From: Steromphala cineraria
Lineage: Eukaryota > Mollusca > Gastropoda > Trochida > Trochidae
Reading direction: 5' to 3'
Assembly (NCBI GenBank): GCA_916613615.1
Contig: OU744730.1
Location: 28,828,882 to 28,892,881 of the forward strand
DNA length: 64,000 bases
The position numbers were made by a program, and so were the translations under genes. The notes beneath the pieces were generated by a model, which saw only the letters and a list, made by a program, of their open reading frames with translations, was not told the DNA's origin and did not search any database. Positions 1-12,863 of this stretch are shown here, piece after piece. Within the stretch, counting starts at the first letter, position 1, and the number at the start of each line of letters is the position of its first letter.

Positions 1-3000
1 TCCCCTTAACAATGCTTTTTGAAATAAGAAAATGTTGCAATAAGTTTGTTTAATTTCATTTAAATGATTAATTAATAGATGACAGACTAGTCATCAGACA
101 TGGAATTCTCGAAAATGTTATTTAGAATTTTAAGCATTTTCACTTTGCTTTAGAACGAAAGAAATTAACTGTAGAACTGAAAGAAACTCCTGTCATAAAT
201 GTTAAACCTCTAAAAGGGGACATGGGTATGTAATGTTAAGTTACTAGCACTGAAAGTGAAGTCTTTGTGCAACAGGTCTCAACATTTCTGTATCCCCTAA
301 AGTGATCGTTTAAGCAACTTAAGCCCCTTGGCCTTCAGTTCCGTTTGAGAAGGATACTTGTTTGAGATACGAAATCAGTAAACATTGATGCCAGGATGAT
401 GGATGGTGGTAATAAGCCTCTGTCTAAAGACAAGACACATTTGGTAATTGTCACTTTCTCCCAGGATCATGAGAGTTTGAAAGGACGAACAAATTTAGTA
501 AAGGGTTAAGGCACTCTTTTTTATTTTAAAGAACATGTTCAAAGTACTGTGCTCTTGATGTATTCAGTTTTATACAATCTGTATTCTTCGGAAATGACGT
601 GAACATCTTCAACACTGTATCTATTTTCAACATCGCCGTAGAGATGCAGAATAAGTAAACACTTCGTTATGAAGATGCCGTGGGTCAATGAAGCTGATGA
701 ATCGCAGTTGAGATCCTGCTATTGAAAATGGTAGTTTAAATGGAAGATAAGGTCGCACATGACAGTATGATAATATTGTACATGTAGGCATATTCTTTCT
801 ATCTCATACTAATCAAAATGATATCTAACTGACAGACACACGAAAGGACCGAAGGATGGTCCATTTCAATATCAACCACAAGGACTATCAATTATTTATA
901 AATTTGATTTATTTTCTTTTGACAATCAGTGTAAGGTTCACATAACTTTAGATATCAGCAAAAAGCTGAGAACAGAAAAAGTGCAAATGTTGTCAAATAG
1001 TTACTAACACGTGCCTTTTATGAAATGAACATTCAGTGTTAGGACACTTAAAAGGTAACGACCAAATTCCATTATTTGAATAAACACTGTTTTTCTTATG
1101 CTGTCTAGTGATGCCCTAGTGAAAACCTTTTACACAATTTCTCAGTTAATTAAAAATGCAGAATTTACAAGATTTGATACATAATGATTTCGGTTTAAAT
1201 ACAGGAAATGTTGTGTAAACCAACATCATTCGTTTCTGTTTACAACAAATTGTTAAATCTTACTCCGGTAAATTCATTTGCACGATTTGGCACAGCAGCA
1301 AAGGATTAATTGATTTGGTTCTTGACTCTAATGAATTAAGTGAGAAGCAAAAGAGACACAAGGGACAGTGCCTATTGGTTGGGGTTCTCATCACACCACT
1401 GTGATTGTAATTACTAATTTCTCGGTATCAATGACTGACAATGACACAGAGCATCACTTTAATTAATTAGATTCTATGCGTACATTTCTACATAAATAAA
1501 TCAACTCTTCGAGAGAAACATTTCATTGGGGCAGTTAAATTTTCTTTGATTTACACTTTCACTGCTTTCACTTTATATGTTATTGTTCCAGGAGTATTCT
1601 TCAGTGAATTTAAAGGAAATTAATATTGTTTAATTGGTCTACTTAATAACTTTCACATTCAGTTATCACATGCGGGAACTTGATAAAATACCCGGAGGAT
1701 ATTTACCTGTATGTTGTTTTTAAGGAATCAATGTTTTATGTAATAGTTCTAACGTGACATGATGTCTAATTTATGACAGGAAATTAAGTACATGTTTGTC
1801 AAAATCAAAAAAGCTTTACATCTTTGACCGCCTCGGAGTGCATAATCTCTATGCTTTGAATAATGTCCTATGCTCCAGACAATTCATATCTAACACGCCC
1901 ATGCCACAAAAGAGTTTATTTTTCATTCAAAGATTTTCTCTATGAAAACGCTGCATGACACGACTGTTGTTCTGTCCGAAAATGTAGTTAGAGAAAATGA
2001 TACTCCCACAACTATGCGAGTGTCAAAAATCAACGTAGCTACTTTCATCATGACAAATTGTACATCTCTGTTTTACTTCAGAGTGTGTAAGTAACTACAT
2101 GATAAAATAAGGACCACTACATTTTGCAATATTGAAGTATTCAATATGTTCAAATGATGTTGAAATATTGAGTATTGTGGCTTCGGTATGAGTACCAGAA
2201 GAGCGTATGTCAATCTCAAATTTAGGTTAACTAATCAATTCTGCAAAAAAACGAGATTCAAGTCAAGTCATGTGTCAGCAATACACATTATCTATTTGTG
2301 TCAAGCTGGAATTTTCAACTTTTCTTGATTGATGTTTTTTAAAATCAGCTTAATTGGAAGTGATTTTGATAATTAAGGAATATCGTTCTTAACACATCTA
2401 AAGTAAACAAAAACGAATAAGGTAGTTGAATGATAGATTGCACTACTTATTATAGTTGCAAGAACTTCTGCTCTCTATTTAAACATATTTTCCTTCTAAC
2501 TAGTATTTCAAGTATTTATATAGGTGCTAAATAACCTTTAGACAATATTTTTCATTTTATGATATATCGTTCTATTTATTTGTTGTTAGGGAGCCATTTG
2601 ATAGACTCAAAACGATATTTCCTTATTCAAAAAGTGAATGACCCACATATTTCTCTCATGTTCAACCAAATTACACATCCATTTGATAACAAGAAATGGT
2701 TTGAAAAGTTTAGCTGTGAAATGATTTCTCTTTTAAAATTACAATTACTTGACACTTACGAGGACCAATTACCCTTGATTAAAATTAAGTGGATATAACT
2801 GGATTTTGCTCCTTTTACTGTATTTTACCAATCAATATTGCACATTATTGATTTACAATTTCACATTCAGTTGCAGGTAATAGGCTTAGTTCCAAAAACG
2901 TCAAAATTAAAAATTGAAGGATAAATGCGTTTTAACCTGGAGAGAAGACATTCAATTTGCAGATGCAAATATCACTTGATTCTTTTTGTAACTATCAGTA

Positions 3001-3185
3001 TCTAAGTTAAAATGCGATAGCACTAATATTGTTCTGTAATTACACCTACAAAATATACATAAAATTTTATACTTCGTAAATAATAACATACATGTAGATT
3101 TACACTTACTGATATCATTAAAATTATATCAATAATTCCTCAAATTTTTCATTAGATGAATGTCTTATCCACATATATATATATA
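1..3185 (-). repeat. Inverted, diverged partial copy of the tandem unit
   Basis: Read on the minus strand, 1-850 follows unit A at about 15170-16020. Shared stretches include the GAGAAAGTGACAATTACCAA block, the 'cagaggcttatta' block and the start-of-window match TTAAGGGGA. Positions 2598-3185 follow unit A at about 13480-14100, including 'aataggcttagttccaaaaacgtcaa' split around its centre and the TA-rich stretch beside 'gaatgtctta'. The middle, 850-2590, is collinear by position, but I could not align it convincingly by eye. The copy is much more diverged than A is from B. The 79-codon frame at 2559-2798 lies in this copy and has no coding support. No gene is seen. Confidence 0.75.
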
Positions 3186-3500
3186 CTTTCACCTTATATA
3201 TATATATGCTCAATCATACCAAAATAATGGTTTGAGAGCTTTCACATAACCATGAACAGCCAGCTGTTTCGGTCTTTCGAACCTCGTTAGCATGGTGTGT
3301 GTGGAACATTGTTGAACTTTCAGCAATGCAACGTTATCAACGAAGCAAAGCAGTTTAAGAAAGTTCCACTCATTTGCAAAGAGTGCTCAAACTGTATTTC
3401 TACAGTGGGCTAGCGCTAGGCCGTAGCAAATGAGTGTACCATGTTAGAGTGCTTAATCATACCAAAATTATGGTTTGAGAGCTTTCACCTTATATATATA
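3186..3500. repeat. Inversion junction segment bounded by direct repeats
   Basis: This short segment lies where the inverted copy ends and direct unit A begins. It contains TA-rich runs and two direct copies of a roughly 30-bp stretch (about 3211-3245 and 3459-3490, core ATGGTTTGAGAGCTTTCAC). Between them is about 215 bp holding a short inverted pair (CACTCATTTGC at 3368-3378 and a GCAAATGAGTG partner near 3426). It is absent from the corresponding places in units A-C. It may be a small mobile element that marks, or followed, the rearrangement. Confidence 0.55.
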
Positions 3501-6500
3501 ACTGCTGACTTTTATAATTTGATGAAGATAAACTAGAATACCAGTCATTTGTTAAAACTTCAAGTTCTTCACGTTCTTGTCATTAATGCTCTTGAGTAAA
3601 TTATACTTTTTTCTTGACTAACAATACACAAAGTTACCGTGACCATTAACTTTGATAGAAATTTCATTAACCTATTTTGAAATGAAAAACATATGACAAT
3701 CATACAGTATATATATTATACAAAAAGTTAATGTGATGTTTACATGGAGACAATTTCTACATTTGCAAATAATTAGATAATTTGTTAACAAGGCATAACT
3801 TTTTTGTCATCTTCCAAACCTATCCCAGCAGGTTGGTAAAACAGAGGTTAAAATAACATTTAAGATGAATGACGTCTACTTCAACAGCACAAGTCTACAA
3901 ACACACTAAGTGCCACACTTCTCTCTAACCTCTTGGAAAGCGACACCCTTTCACACGTCTATGACCTTTTACGGAAGTGACAATTACCAATTGTATCTCT
4001 CCTTGAAACAGAGGCTTATTACTGGCATCAATCACACTTCTGGTACTATTAACACTACCCAACACCAATTGTGACTGATTTCGTATCTCAAATGAGCAGT
4101 TCTGTCAAACGGACTGAAAGGTCAATGGTTTAAATTGCTGACATGGTCACTTAAGGTATAGGAAATGTGTAAGAATGAGAAAGAATGAGAACTCAACAAT
4201 GGTTCACGACACACAACTTTATCATCCACAGTAGTCGAATATGGGGATGTGTATAACTCTCATTTGTATTTCGGCTTGTTCATTTGAAGAAAGACAATTT
4301 TAAATTTAGCTTCTTGTTTAAACACTGCCATCATCATAACTGTGTATATGAAGCCATTCCTTCCGTATTGCTCAATTTTGGATCGTTGGGCCCAAGAGTT
4401 GAAGGGGCCCGTTCGTGGGTAAAAAAAACTCTTTTCGCATTAAAGTAATAACCAAATGCAATGCGTTCAAACCAGCACATAAGAGCTCTCCAGAGCAATA
4501 TCAGAACAACTTTCAATCCTTATCTGCCTTTAATTGTTTTAATGTAAACGACTTAAGATCATATACTTATATTCAATGCATCATAATATTATTGTATATT
4601 ATTATGACAAAACGCATGCATAATAAACAAATTTGATGTTATATGGCCTTTACATGAATCGTTTTAATGTTTCAAATCTGTATTAAATCTAGTTTGAATT
4701 AACGCACACATTGTAAGGAAAGGACAAAATAAAGGCATTTACAATCAATGAACCTGATGCTCTTAGATATTCCAAAGTAACTAACAATACGTTAACGCCT
4801 CTGAGTCGACAGCTAATGCATTTCAAGTCCCATGGTATGTGTTATCAGTTTGTTTTCGCTTTCAGCGCTATCCATCAACCTCATGACACCAACTAAACTT
4901 CTTGGCATCAGTGCTTATTGATTCTGTATCCCTATAGATTTGTCAAACTGATAAACTTCTAGAGCACGATACTTTTACTTACAGGAATAAGTTTATGTGA
5001 TTATAATTCTACATAATGCAAAATACACAAAGGGTCTTACATGTACCTATCCATAGACAATGTATCTAAAAAAGTGTCAATTTAACACTTCTTGACTTCA
5101 ATGTCAAACAATATCATATCAACAAATCTTTAACACCATTACTTGCAGGGAAATATTTAACCTTTAACAGTAACCTAAGAAAGTATCCTGTATGGAGTGT
5201 CTTCCTTTCCAAGCCCTATGAGCTTTGAAGAGTGTTAATTATGCCCATCGACCACTCACGCTATCAATCATGGCACCAAGCGCACTTTCACCACACCAAT
5301 GTTTACTGAATCTGTATCTCAAATGAGCAGCTTTGTCAAACAGAACTGAAGACCCAGGATTGAAAATGCTATCATCAGGATTTACGGGATATCGACCCTT
5401 TGATGACTGAGACAAGAAGATTCATTGAACACAATGGTTTAAAACAAGGATTGATTTCATTGCCATTCACCAAACTTATGGAACTCTTCTTTAAATCTAT
5501 GTTTACGGTCTCTGCATCTTAAAGGAGTATCCCTTATTCTTTCTAAGCTGAAGGACAAAGACTTATCTTGCCTGTAAAACCTCCATTATTTTTTGCAATA
5601 CAAGTATTTTTCAGTGTTTTGATGAATGAAATTATTAAGTTTCAATGCAAAAACAACTTACAGAATTGTTGTATCAAATCTACGGGAATGTCTCAGCAGA
5701 CATTCATGTTTGCTTGGCAGAACATTCATAACAATAACGCTTTCATCATCCTCATCAATTTAGAAACATCACCTTATCTTGCACCTCAATAGGGTAGTAT
5801 GGGTATGAAAAGAAAACACTTTATTACAAAATTTAATATGTGAGTGTAAAACATGTTATGGATCAGAAATGATTCAGTGCATAAGTTACTGCCTTCCACC
5901 TTATTGGGTCTAGCATGATGTTTCCTTAAAATAACGGATTTGGCTCCTGATTTTTAAACTTCAATTTGTTTTCAATTTTATTTATTTTTTAATTTGGAAC
6001 GTTTAATCATTTTGTGTCAGGGAAATGTCTTCATCGAGCTTATCACTACCAGGAAATCATTTCCAAATCAATAAAGTCAACTTAGACAAGACTGCAATGT
6101 TTTGCACCTGAGCACCTGACATTTATTTCTGATCTCTGCCTTGTTTCTGACATCAAAGCACATTACGGAAACTGTGTCACATGCAAAATTTGATTGTTTT
6201 AAAGATAGTGTTTTTTCATGGAATACATATCTGTAACCATGTGCTGAGATATTAAGTATATAAGGACACTATACAAATGTTGCTTAGATTCTTTTGAGTA
6301 GTATGTATATGAATATTTGATATGCTCTTGTAACACTTACAATAAAAAACTGAGAAATACAGAAGTATGTAGTGTTTGTTTGGATGTTGGAAAGAAATAG
6401 AGTATGTTCCGAATAATAAGCTCCGAAATTTTGAAAATATTACTTGAAAAGAATACTGAAAACTTAAAACTTGACAGGCGTCATGTTTTCATAATAAAAA

Positions 6501-9419
6501 AAGAATACAATAGCCTTTTGAGATTCTTCCTGGTGCAGATTATAGGGCACACCTTCTTTTATCATTTTAACAAATGTGATTTTCTTGCGTGTCTTTTATA
6601 ATAATAAAGTTCTCTAAACATGATTATAAAATATTTCAATTCTTGTCATGAAAATGCTTTTCAATATTCCTTTGTCTATTAATGCCCGTTGTTTTCAACT
6701 ATGTTCAGTAATTAATGGCTATATGTTGAGGTATTCATTAATGAGTTATTGGTGTGAATGAACTGCAAAATATATTCTTCCCACAAGAGGATAATTAATT
6801 AGCACGTCCTATAATAGACTTGATAGCATGTCATATTTCGAATGATGAGCCAATGGGAAATCATGTTTTGTAATGAATCCTTTGCATGACTTCAGCTAAC
6901 AAATATTTCCTCTAATCGTGACAAAGGTGTCTTTAAAAAGGGCTTCATTAGATAATTAGGTTTCATTTATTTGAATTATTAAAAATTGAAGAAGGGCAGA
7001 TATGATAAAAGTACATAAGACCAGAGCTGCCTTGATTAAAACGTGTTTCAATTCAACTCAATCACTAATGGAACACATTTGCACTTTATTCCACGGTGAA
7101 ACGGTGTAATTTGTTTCCAAATGCACGTCAAACGTAGCTATTTATCATCTTTCTTGCAGCCATTTCAATAGATGCTGATTCTCATGGGAATATCTTTGGT
7201 GAAGAAGACTTTTAGTTCTGATAATCATTGCTAGAATGTACACTATTGGGACTTTCTGTGTTATAGTGTTCCTCTGTTTACAATGACATTGATGCATTTA
7301 CGGCTTCAGAAGTATTTCAACAGCACATTTCTAAACTGTGTGTCGAGTATCCCATCGAGAGGCTATATAATCGCATTGCTAATCTACCGCTTTATTATCA
7401 CCAAGCATTCTTTAGTATTCAATAAACTAATTTTGAAAACAAAACTTTCTTGAGGTATTGCTTATGCTCTAAGGAAGTTTTATCTTCAAGACTAAACTCC
7501 TTATTGGCTAATATTTTTAATATGAAAACTGAAATATACAGATTTGACAATTATTGTATTTATTGGCTTTAGAGTGGTCCTCTGAGTTGCAATAAGCAAC
7601 TATTTTATTATCAGTACCTTTCAATGCAGGATTAATGTCCAGTCCCTCAATAAAGGAAGTGGAATGTTCTTCCTTTCAACCTCAAAAAATATTACATAGT
7701 TTTATGACACACTTGATCTTCACCAAACCGCCTAAGGTGACCAGTTAGTCGATGTCTTCATTATTTCATTACTTATTATTGAAAGAATAAAACTTCAAAA
7801 TTCTCCAGAATAATGCTTTTGGCAATATTCTGTCGTTTCACAGATTTAAACTAAATGTTTTCCAAGAAGTTTAGCCTGGTCATAAGCGATTTTTGTTATG
7901 TTCTTGTAACATATTAGCAAATGTCAACGTGAGAAAACGTACATTATGTAATTCTTGACAAACAAGTTTTATATTTCATATAGTTTATTTTGTTTACCTG
8001 TTGTGCAATACACTAAGGGCTGACGTTCCTTGTTGATAAAAACAAATGATTTTAATCCAATGACTAATGGAATACTCCATGAATTCTTTGTTCTCTGATA
8101 TGCACGTAGATGGTATACTTATATATAAATTCATAATGCCTCATATATTCAATCCTCTATTGCTAATAAGATGATAAATACCTGTTGGAAATCTTAAAAC
8201 ACTCACATATATTTGCGGAAGTCAAATTTTCATGAATACTAGTTCCACTCGTAACTGTCATTCTGACTGCTTCAGAATGTTATCAAAATCACGTTTGAGT
8301 GACTGACGCGCGTCAATGTCCAGTTGTTGATCAACATAATGACTTTCAACCTTCCTGATGTCGCCATACCATGTTGATCATAAATAGCTTTAAAATGGTT
8401 CTTTCCTGCAATATTTGATAATTCACAATCAGATGACACTATCGGCAAAAGATGTTATTGCAAGTCACGGAGAAGGTCCTTAATGGGACACGATATCAAA
8501 CAAGATGATCCTTTTTTAGGTTTCCATGTCAAATCAAAAACTCCAAACATGTAGTAATGATATTACTATTAGAAACAATACTGTTTCAAAATCGCAGCAA
8601 AATAATTTGGCGATGATTTTCATTTCTAGCACATGTAAGACAACCAAGTGTTACCAAAAAGATGTTTTTCACTGTTTTACTGCATTTCTGTAAGTTAACA
8701 TTTAATTGACGAATGTCAATCAAGGATGAAACTATCTTTAAATAATTAATCATTGTCCATAAAATTAAACATGTATGCCAAGCTAGGAAAAACAGAAAGT
8801 TCGAATGAAATATAAGACGAAAATACTATTAGTATCCATACTTCTACTAACAATAGAAATAATGATTATAATGATAGTTAAAAAACAAACTCTTCAATTC
8901 ACTTACAAATGTACATGGCGATGCATATTTGATAATCTCAGTGTCTATTTGCATTTTAAAAAAACCTACACATGAGATGTGGATGTCGGATCAACACTAG
9001 AATATATTCATACTTTGAATTCTTTATTGTGAAACTGCTATCACGCTTAACAGGTTCTCATATAAGTAAGAATTGTCTAGTATACACTTGGTACATGCAT
9101 GTTGCATTCAAAACAATATTAGAATACCAGTTTCTCGGTTCAGGAAGAATGGGCTGAATTATGTTGCATGGCAGGTGGTGTATTTTACCGATTCGTCAGT
9201 CATAAAAAAATGACACTTCAAATGACTGTTCAGTACCGGAAAAAACTTTGAAATGGTTTTTCCTTTGAACACAGTCACGAGAGAGATCAAAGGTAAGGCA
9301 GCCTTTAGTCTTCTTTGCAACATATTCCAGACATTTTAAAAGACAAATTAAGCTGTTCATAGGACAGGCCATAGCCATTAGACATTTTCATTGGTTTCTT
9401 TATATATTGATAGTCAAAA
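3500..9419 (+). repeat. Unit A, left part (non-coding tandem-array unit)
   Basis: Matches unit B from about 19091 to 24490 and then 29992-31500, and unit C from 37631. Positions 3500-5500 are clearly diverged from B and C. From about 6600 onward the match to B is nearly identical. Unit A lacks the tandem 450-bp duplication seen in B and C, having one copy at about 5365-5800, and differs over about 4340-4720. The unbroken site for TE-B is at 7910-7925, the unbroken site for TE-C at 7231-7242, and that for TE-D near 7455-7470. Open frames here (for example 5568-5792 and 8972-9157) recur in the other units only because the DNA is duplicated. They lack other coding signs. Confidence 0.8.
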
Positions 9420-9439
9420 CCCAGCAGGCACACGACATC

Positions 9440-9750
9440 AAATCGACGTTGGATTATAGTTGAGATGTGGTCGCGACGTCGTTCAACTTAAAAATGACGT
9501 TGTTTCAACGTCAGTAATTTCGACGTCGAGAAAGACAACGTTGCTTCGACGTTGTTAATTTCGACGTTGATTCAACAACGTTGTTACAACGTCGGTCATT
9601 TCGACGTCGATAACAACGACGTTGCCCCGGCGTCGGTAATTTCGACGTTGACTGAACAACGTTGTTTCAACGTCGGTTATTTCGGTTAAGGTGGCGTTGT
9701 TTCGACGTCGAGAAAATAAAGATACACAACGTCGTTCAACGTTGCTATTA
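9440..9750 (+). repeat. TE-A left subterminal array of GACGTTG/GACGTCG motifs
   Basis: About 300 bp are packed with CAACGTTG, CGACGTCG and CGACGTTG words spaced about 10-25 bp apart, many of them palindromic. The inverted partner lies at the other end of the same element. Such paired arrays are typical of multiple transposase-binding sites (inference). The frame 9691-9876 starts inside the array and is not a gene. Confidence 0.85.
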
Positions 9751-10440
9751 CCGAGGTCTATGTATTTGAGATTTATGTTGATAAATGACCTTACGTTGTT
9801 CCGATTTTACAACCTACGAATTATATCTGATAAAACACGTCTGTCTCTTGTGAAACTAAATATTTTCGTTTGTTAGTTGATCATTCATTAAAAACGCGAA
9901 TAATTCTCTGTTACAATTGTGTGATATTCGCCTTTAAAATTGTAAAGAGCGCCCCGTTATGGAAGCACTAACTAAATAACTGTTAGTAACAACTAACAGA
10001 TTTCGCGACAAGAAAGGCATTTTTTCTAGGATATCGTATAGAAAATTCTTTCTGTAGAGTCTAGAGTTGTTTTCCTTTATTTAGTTTAGTCTTTCCATTC
10101 CTTTTATAATTAAGCTTTTTCGAATTATCAATACAATGTATAGAAATGAAATTAGTCAAATAAGTACACTTTAAAAGTCATTTTCAAATATACATAAATT
10201 TAGTTAAAACAGTCATTAATCTATCAATGAATAAATGAATAAATATATCGTTTTAAAAGCATTGTTTCATGAATAGGCTAGCACTTGAAAATTCACGAAC
10301 AAATTCGTGAGCACTTTATTCATTAACAATATTTGCCGATAATTTGTTTCCCTAAACGGCGTATGCATTGAAAAAAAGTCATTTTTCTTATTTTTCCGAA
10401 GTTACTTTGTTCGCCAACAAGCATACCACATTTCCGCGCC

Positions 10441-10602
10441 AGCACAAATGCTGATGACGTCATAGTTTCAACTATTACGTCACAATCTTAGTACTTTCGT
10501 CGCCATGTTTGTCGGTCGATGTAAGGGGAAATCAACGTTCTGTTAGATCTTATATCGGATCACGATTCGAGTACACTGACATCGCTCTACTATTTTCAAA
10601 TG
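10441..10602 (+). promoter_or_regulatory. Promoter-like patch with two CRE motifs and possible first exon in TE-A
   Basis: A perfect TGACGTCA lies at 10455-10462 and TTACGTCA at 10475-10482. They are followed by locally GC-richer sequence and an ATG at 10600-10602 that runs directly into GTAAGT, a consensus 5' splice site. A second ATG at 10504 is followed by a possible donor near 10519. There is no TATA box. The layout (CRE pair, short leader, ATG next to a donor) resembles the start of an intron-containing animal gene, but no transcript evidence is available. Confidence 0.35.
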
Positions 10603-11928
10603 GTAAGTATTTTCCTTCTTCTATTAACAAACTTTCCATCATTGAATTTCAGTAGTCATTCCAATACTGAACTTGAAGTTATCACACTAGACACGTCAAA
10701 ATTTGAACGCATCTCGTTGACTTCTGTAGGCCTAGCCAGTAGTGCCAAGGCAAATGTAGATCTAGTACGATTTATATATTATTATAGCTATTATTTGAAA
10801 AATAGCATTTGTTTAATTAGTTAAGTGAGTCACAATGATAAAAGAAAGTCATAGGTTTCAAAACTTCTGCTGTCATTTAACTTGTGTCCGCAACATTGTT
10901 GAACTCCGTACAGTGTTGTGGGATAGCATAAAGTGCTTGATATCGTAAACGTTGTTGCACGGAGCTCGTAAAGTATTCGATCAGCTGTTTAGGAGTTCAT
11001 TTGGTTCAGAGCGTTCACTGTACAGTTCCGTTGTTGTTTTTGATTGATAATTGTCTTACTCAGAGCATCAGCTTAAATGAAACAGTAGTTGAGTTGTTAT
11101 CATTGAGTGCCTCTGGCAATAAGAGAATCATAATCCGAGTTGTGTTCAAACCGGGTAGATTAGCAATCATCTCAGTTTAAAATTATATACTATTCATCAA
11201 TTAGGCCTATTTGAATGACTAAGTCACTTGAACTATGATCACGTCATAGAAAGATATGGCTACTTAAGTTTAATAAGTTAGGGTTGTTGTAATAGTGTTG
11301 TTCCGCATTGCGTCTCATTAATGAAATCAAATATCCACATTGCATACTATTTGCATATTTATACATGTACATGTAGGCCTATAGATGTAATTGGTATTCA
11401 ATAATAATAACTGAAATATTATTTGCCAAAAGTAGAAATTATACGCCCGTATTTAAGAACAGAAGGGGTCCAGTTATATAAACTTGATTTTATTTTGATT
11501 GTTAACTTTATTAATTTTTTTATCAGACTAATCATATAATTATGTTCAAGTATGACGGAATGATGGCATACCACACATTTTTTTCTGAACTGTTGATGGA
11601 TGAAATTCGTTTTCAATTGTTTATTTCCCTGCAAAACACAATATTACCAGTGACCATCTAATATTTTAATGCATGACAGTTAGTATAACTATAGGAATAA
11701 GATTGATATCAACTCACTTAAGCTTGAACCTACATGTACGATTCATTGTATAATCATAATGTGTATATACAAATTAATTTTAAGGCAAATTCCTCACTGA
11801 CACCTTTTCACTTCCATTACAGTTATGTTTGAGGGAATCCACGAATCAAGAAGTGTTTTAAAGAAATGTGTTAGGAAGATATCGTTTACATTTGAATATA
11901 ATACATGAATATTATAAACTTTTCTCAG

Positions 11929-12320
11929 AGTCTGCCGATTGAGAGGGAGGAGAGAGCTGGAGACTGGCGAAGCAGAGAAGATACATGCACGTGCTTCTGG
12001 GAGTTGATCTGTCAAACTACCCTCAGGTATATATAGTGTATACTGTTGTTACTGTTCGACATTCATTTCATTTTTATTTTACCAGTTTCAAATGTTAAAT
12101 AAGTTAACAATTAAACAATAAATCAGTTACAATGCACACAAAAGTCATTCAAGGCAGGGTTCATAAGAACAGAACAAGTTATTAGCACATGGGATCGACA
12201 TATACAATTCATGTGATTGATTTTTCACTTCATTTACATCTGTTTTTTATCTTTCTTTTGTACAGAACTTTGCTGATGGCCAACGCTGTGAAGAAACATA
12301 TACAAGAATACATGATATGA
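11929..12320 (+). CDS. Candidate two-exon 3' end of an unknown TE-A gene
   Basis: Exon 1 is 11929-12026, preceded by CTTTTCTCAG and followed by GTATAT. Exon 2 starts at 12266 after CTTTCTTTTGTACAG. In one phase the whole first exon is open and joins into exon 2, ending at TGA 12318-12320. The joined product includes REDTCTCFWEL and ends ANAVKKHIQEYMI. AATAAA follows at 12350-12355. An alternative phase opens only from 11943 and would end at TAA 12341-12343. The product is not recognised. Upstream exons between 10603 and 11928 were not identified. Good splice signals, an open frame and a polyadenylation signal agree, but the coding length is short and chance remains possible. Confidence 0.3.
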
Positions 12321-12544
12321 CGGCTTTTCATAGAAATGTATAAAAGATTAATAAACAATTATGTAAACATTATCTCGGTTTGTTTTTGACTTGTTAATTT
12401 GTTGGTTAAATTGATACAGCTATTCCCGACGATATACCAAATATTTCATGATACGATCCCGGTCTCTATGATTATCTGCCTGCAGTGTTATATACATTGA
12501 AAAACGTCTCTCATCATACCTATTCAGCATCATTAGAAATGGGA

Positions 12545-12850
12545 TTAACTTTTTACCAACGTTGAAGCAACATCGTATCAACGTTGTATCAATGTTAAAG
12601 CCATGTTGTATCGACGTTGATGTCGCGTTATAAATACGTCAATAAAACGTCGTTTCAACGTTGATACAATATCGTATATACGTCGAGACAACGTTATACC
12701 AACGTTGTTGCGACGTCGTATCTATTAACGTCATATCTACGTCGAAACAACGTCCGATTTCGACGTCGCGGCAAATTTCAAATCCAATCAAAATTCGACG
12801 TCAATTCAACGTTGATAAACGACGTTGTTTCAACGTTGGTTCAACGTTAA
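12545..12850 (-). repeat. TE-A right subterminal array of GACGTTG/GACGTCG motifs
   Basis: About 300 bp of repeated CAACGTTG, CGACGTCG and related words run up to the CCCAGCAGGCA terminus in inverted orientation. They mirror 9440-9750. The open frame at 12661-12888 is a by-product of the repeat. Confidence 0.85.
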
Positions 12851-12863
12851 AATGCCTGCTGGG

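Larger units (their letters stand above)
9420..12863. mobile_element. TE-A: DNA-transposon-like element with CCCAGCAGGCA ends
   Basis: Unit B reads straight through 'agtcaaaaggtttgtg' near 31495-31510, while unit A has 3444 bp inserted there. The left end is CCCAGCAGGCACACGAC and the right end, reverse-complemented, is CCCAGCAGGCATTTTAAC, so 11 terminal bases match perfectly. The flanks are AA on both sides, consistent with a 2-bp target duplication, although this is short enough to be chance. Both ends carry dense arrays of GACGTTG/GACGTCG motifs. The interior holds a promoter-like patch and two exon-like segments ending in a polyadenylation signal. No transposase is recognised, so the element could be non-autonomous or carry an unfamiliar gene. 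The superfamily is not assigned. Confidence 0.85.
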
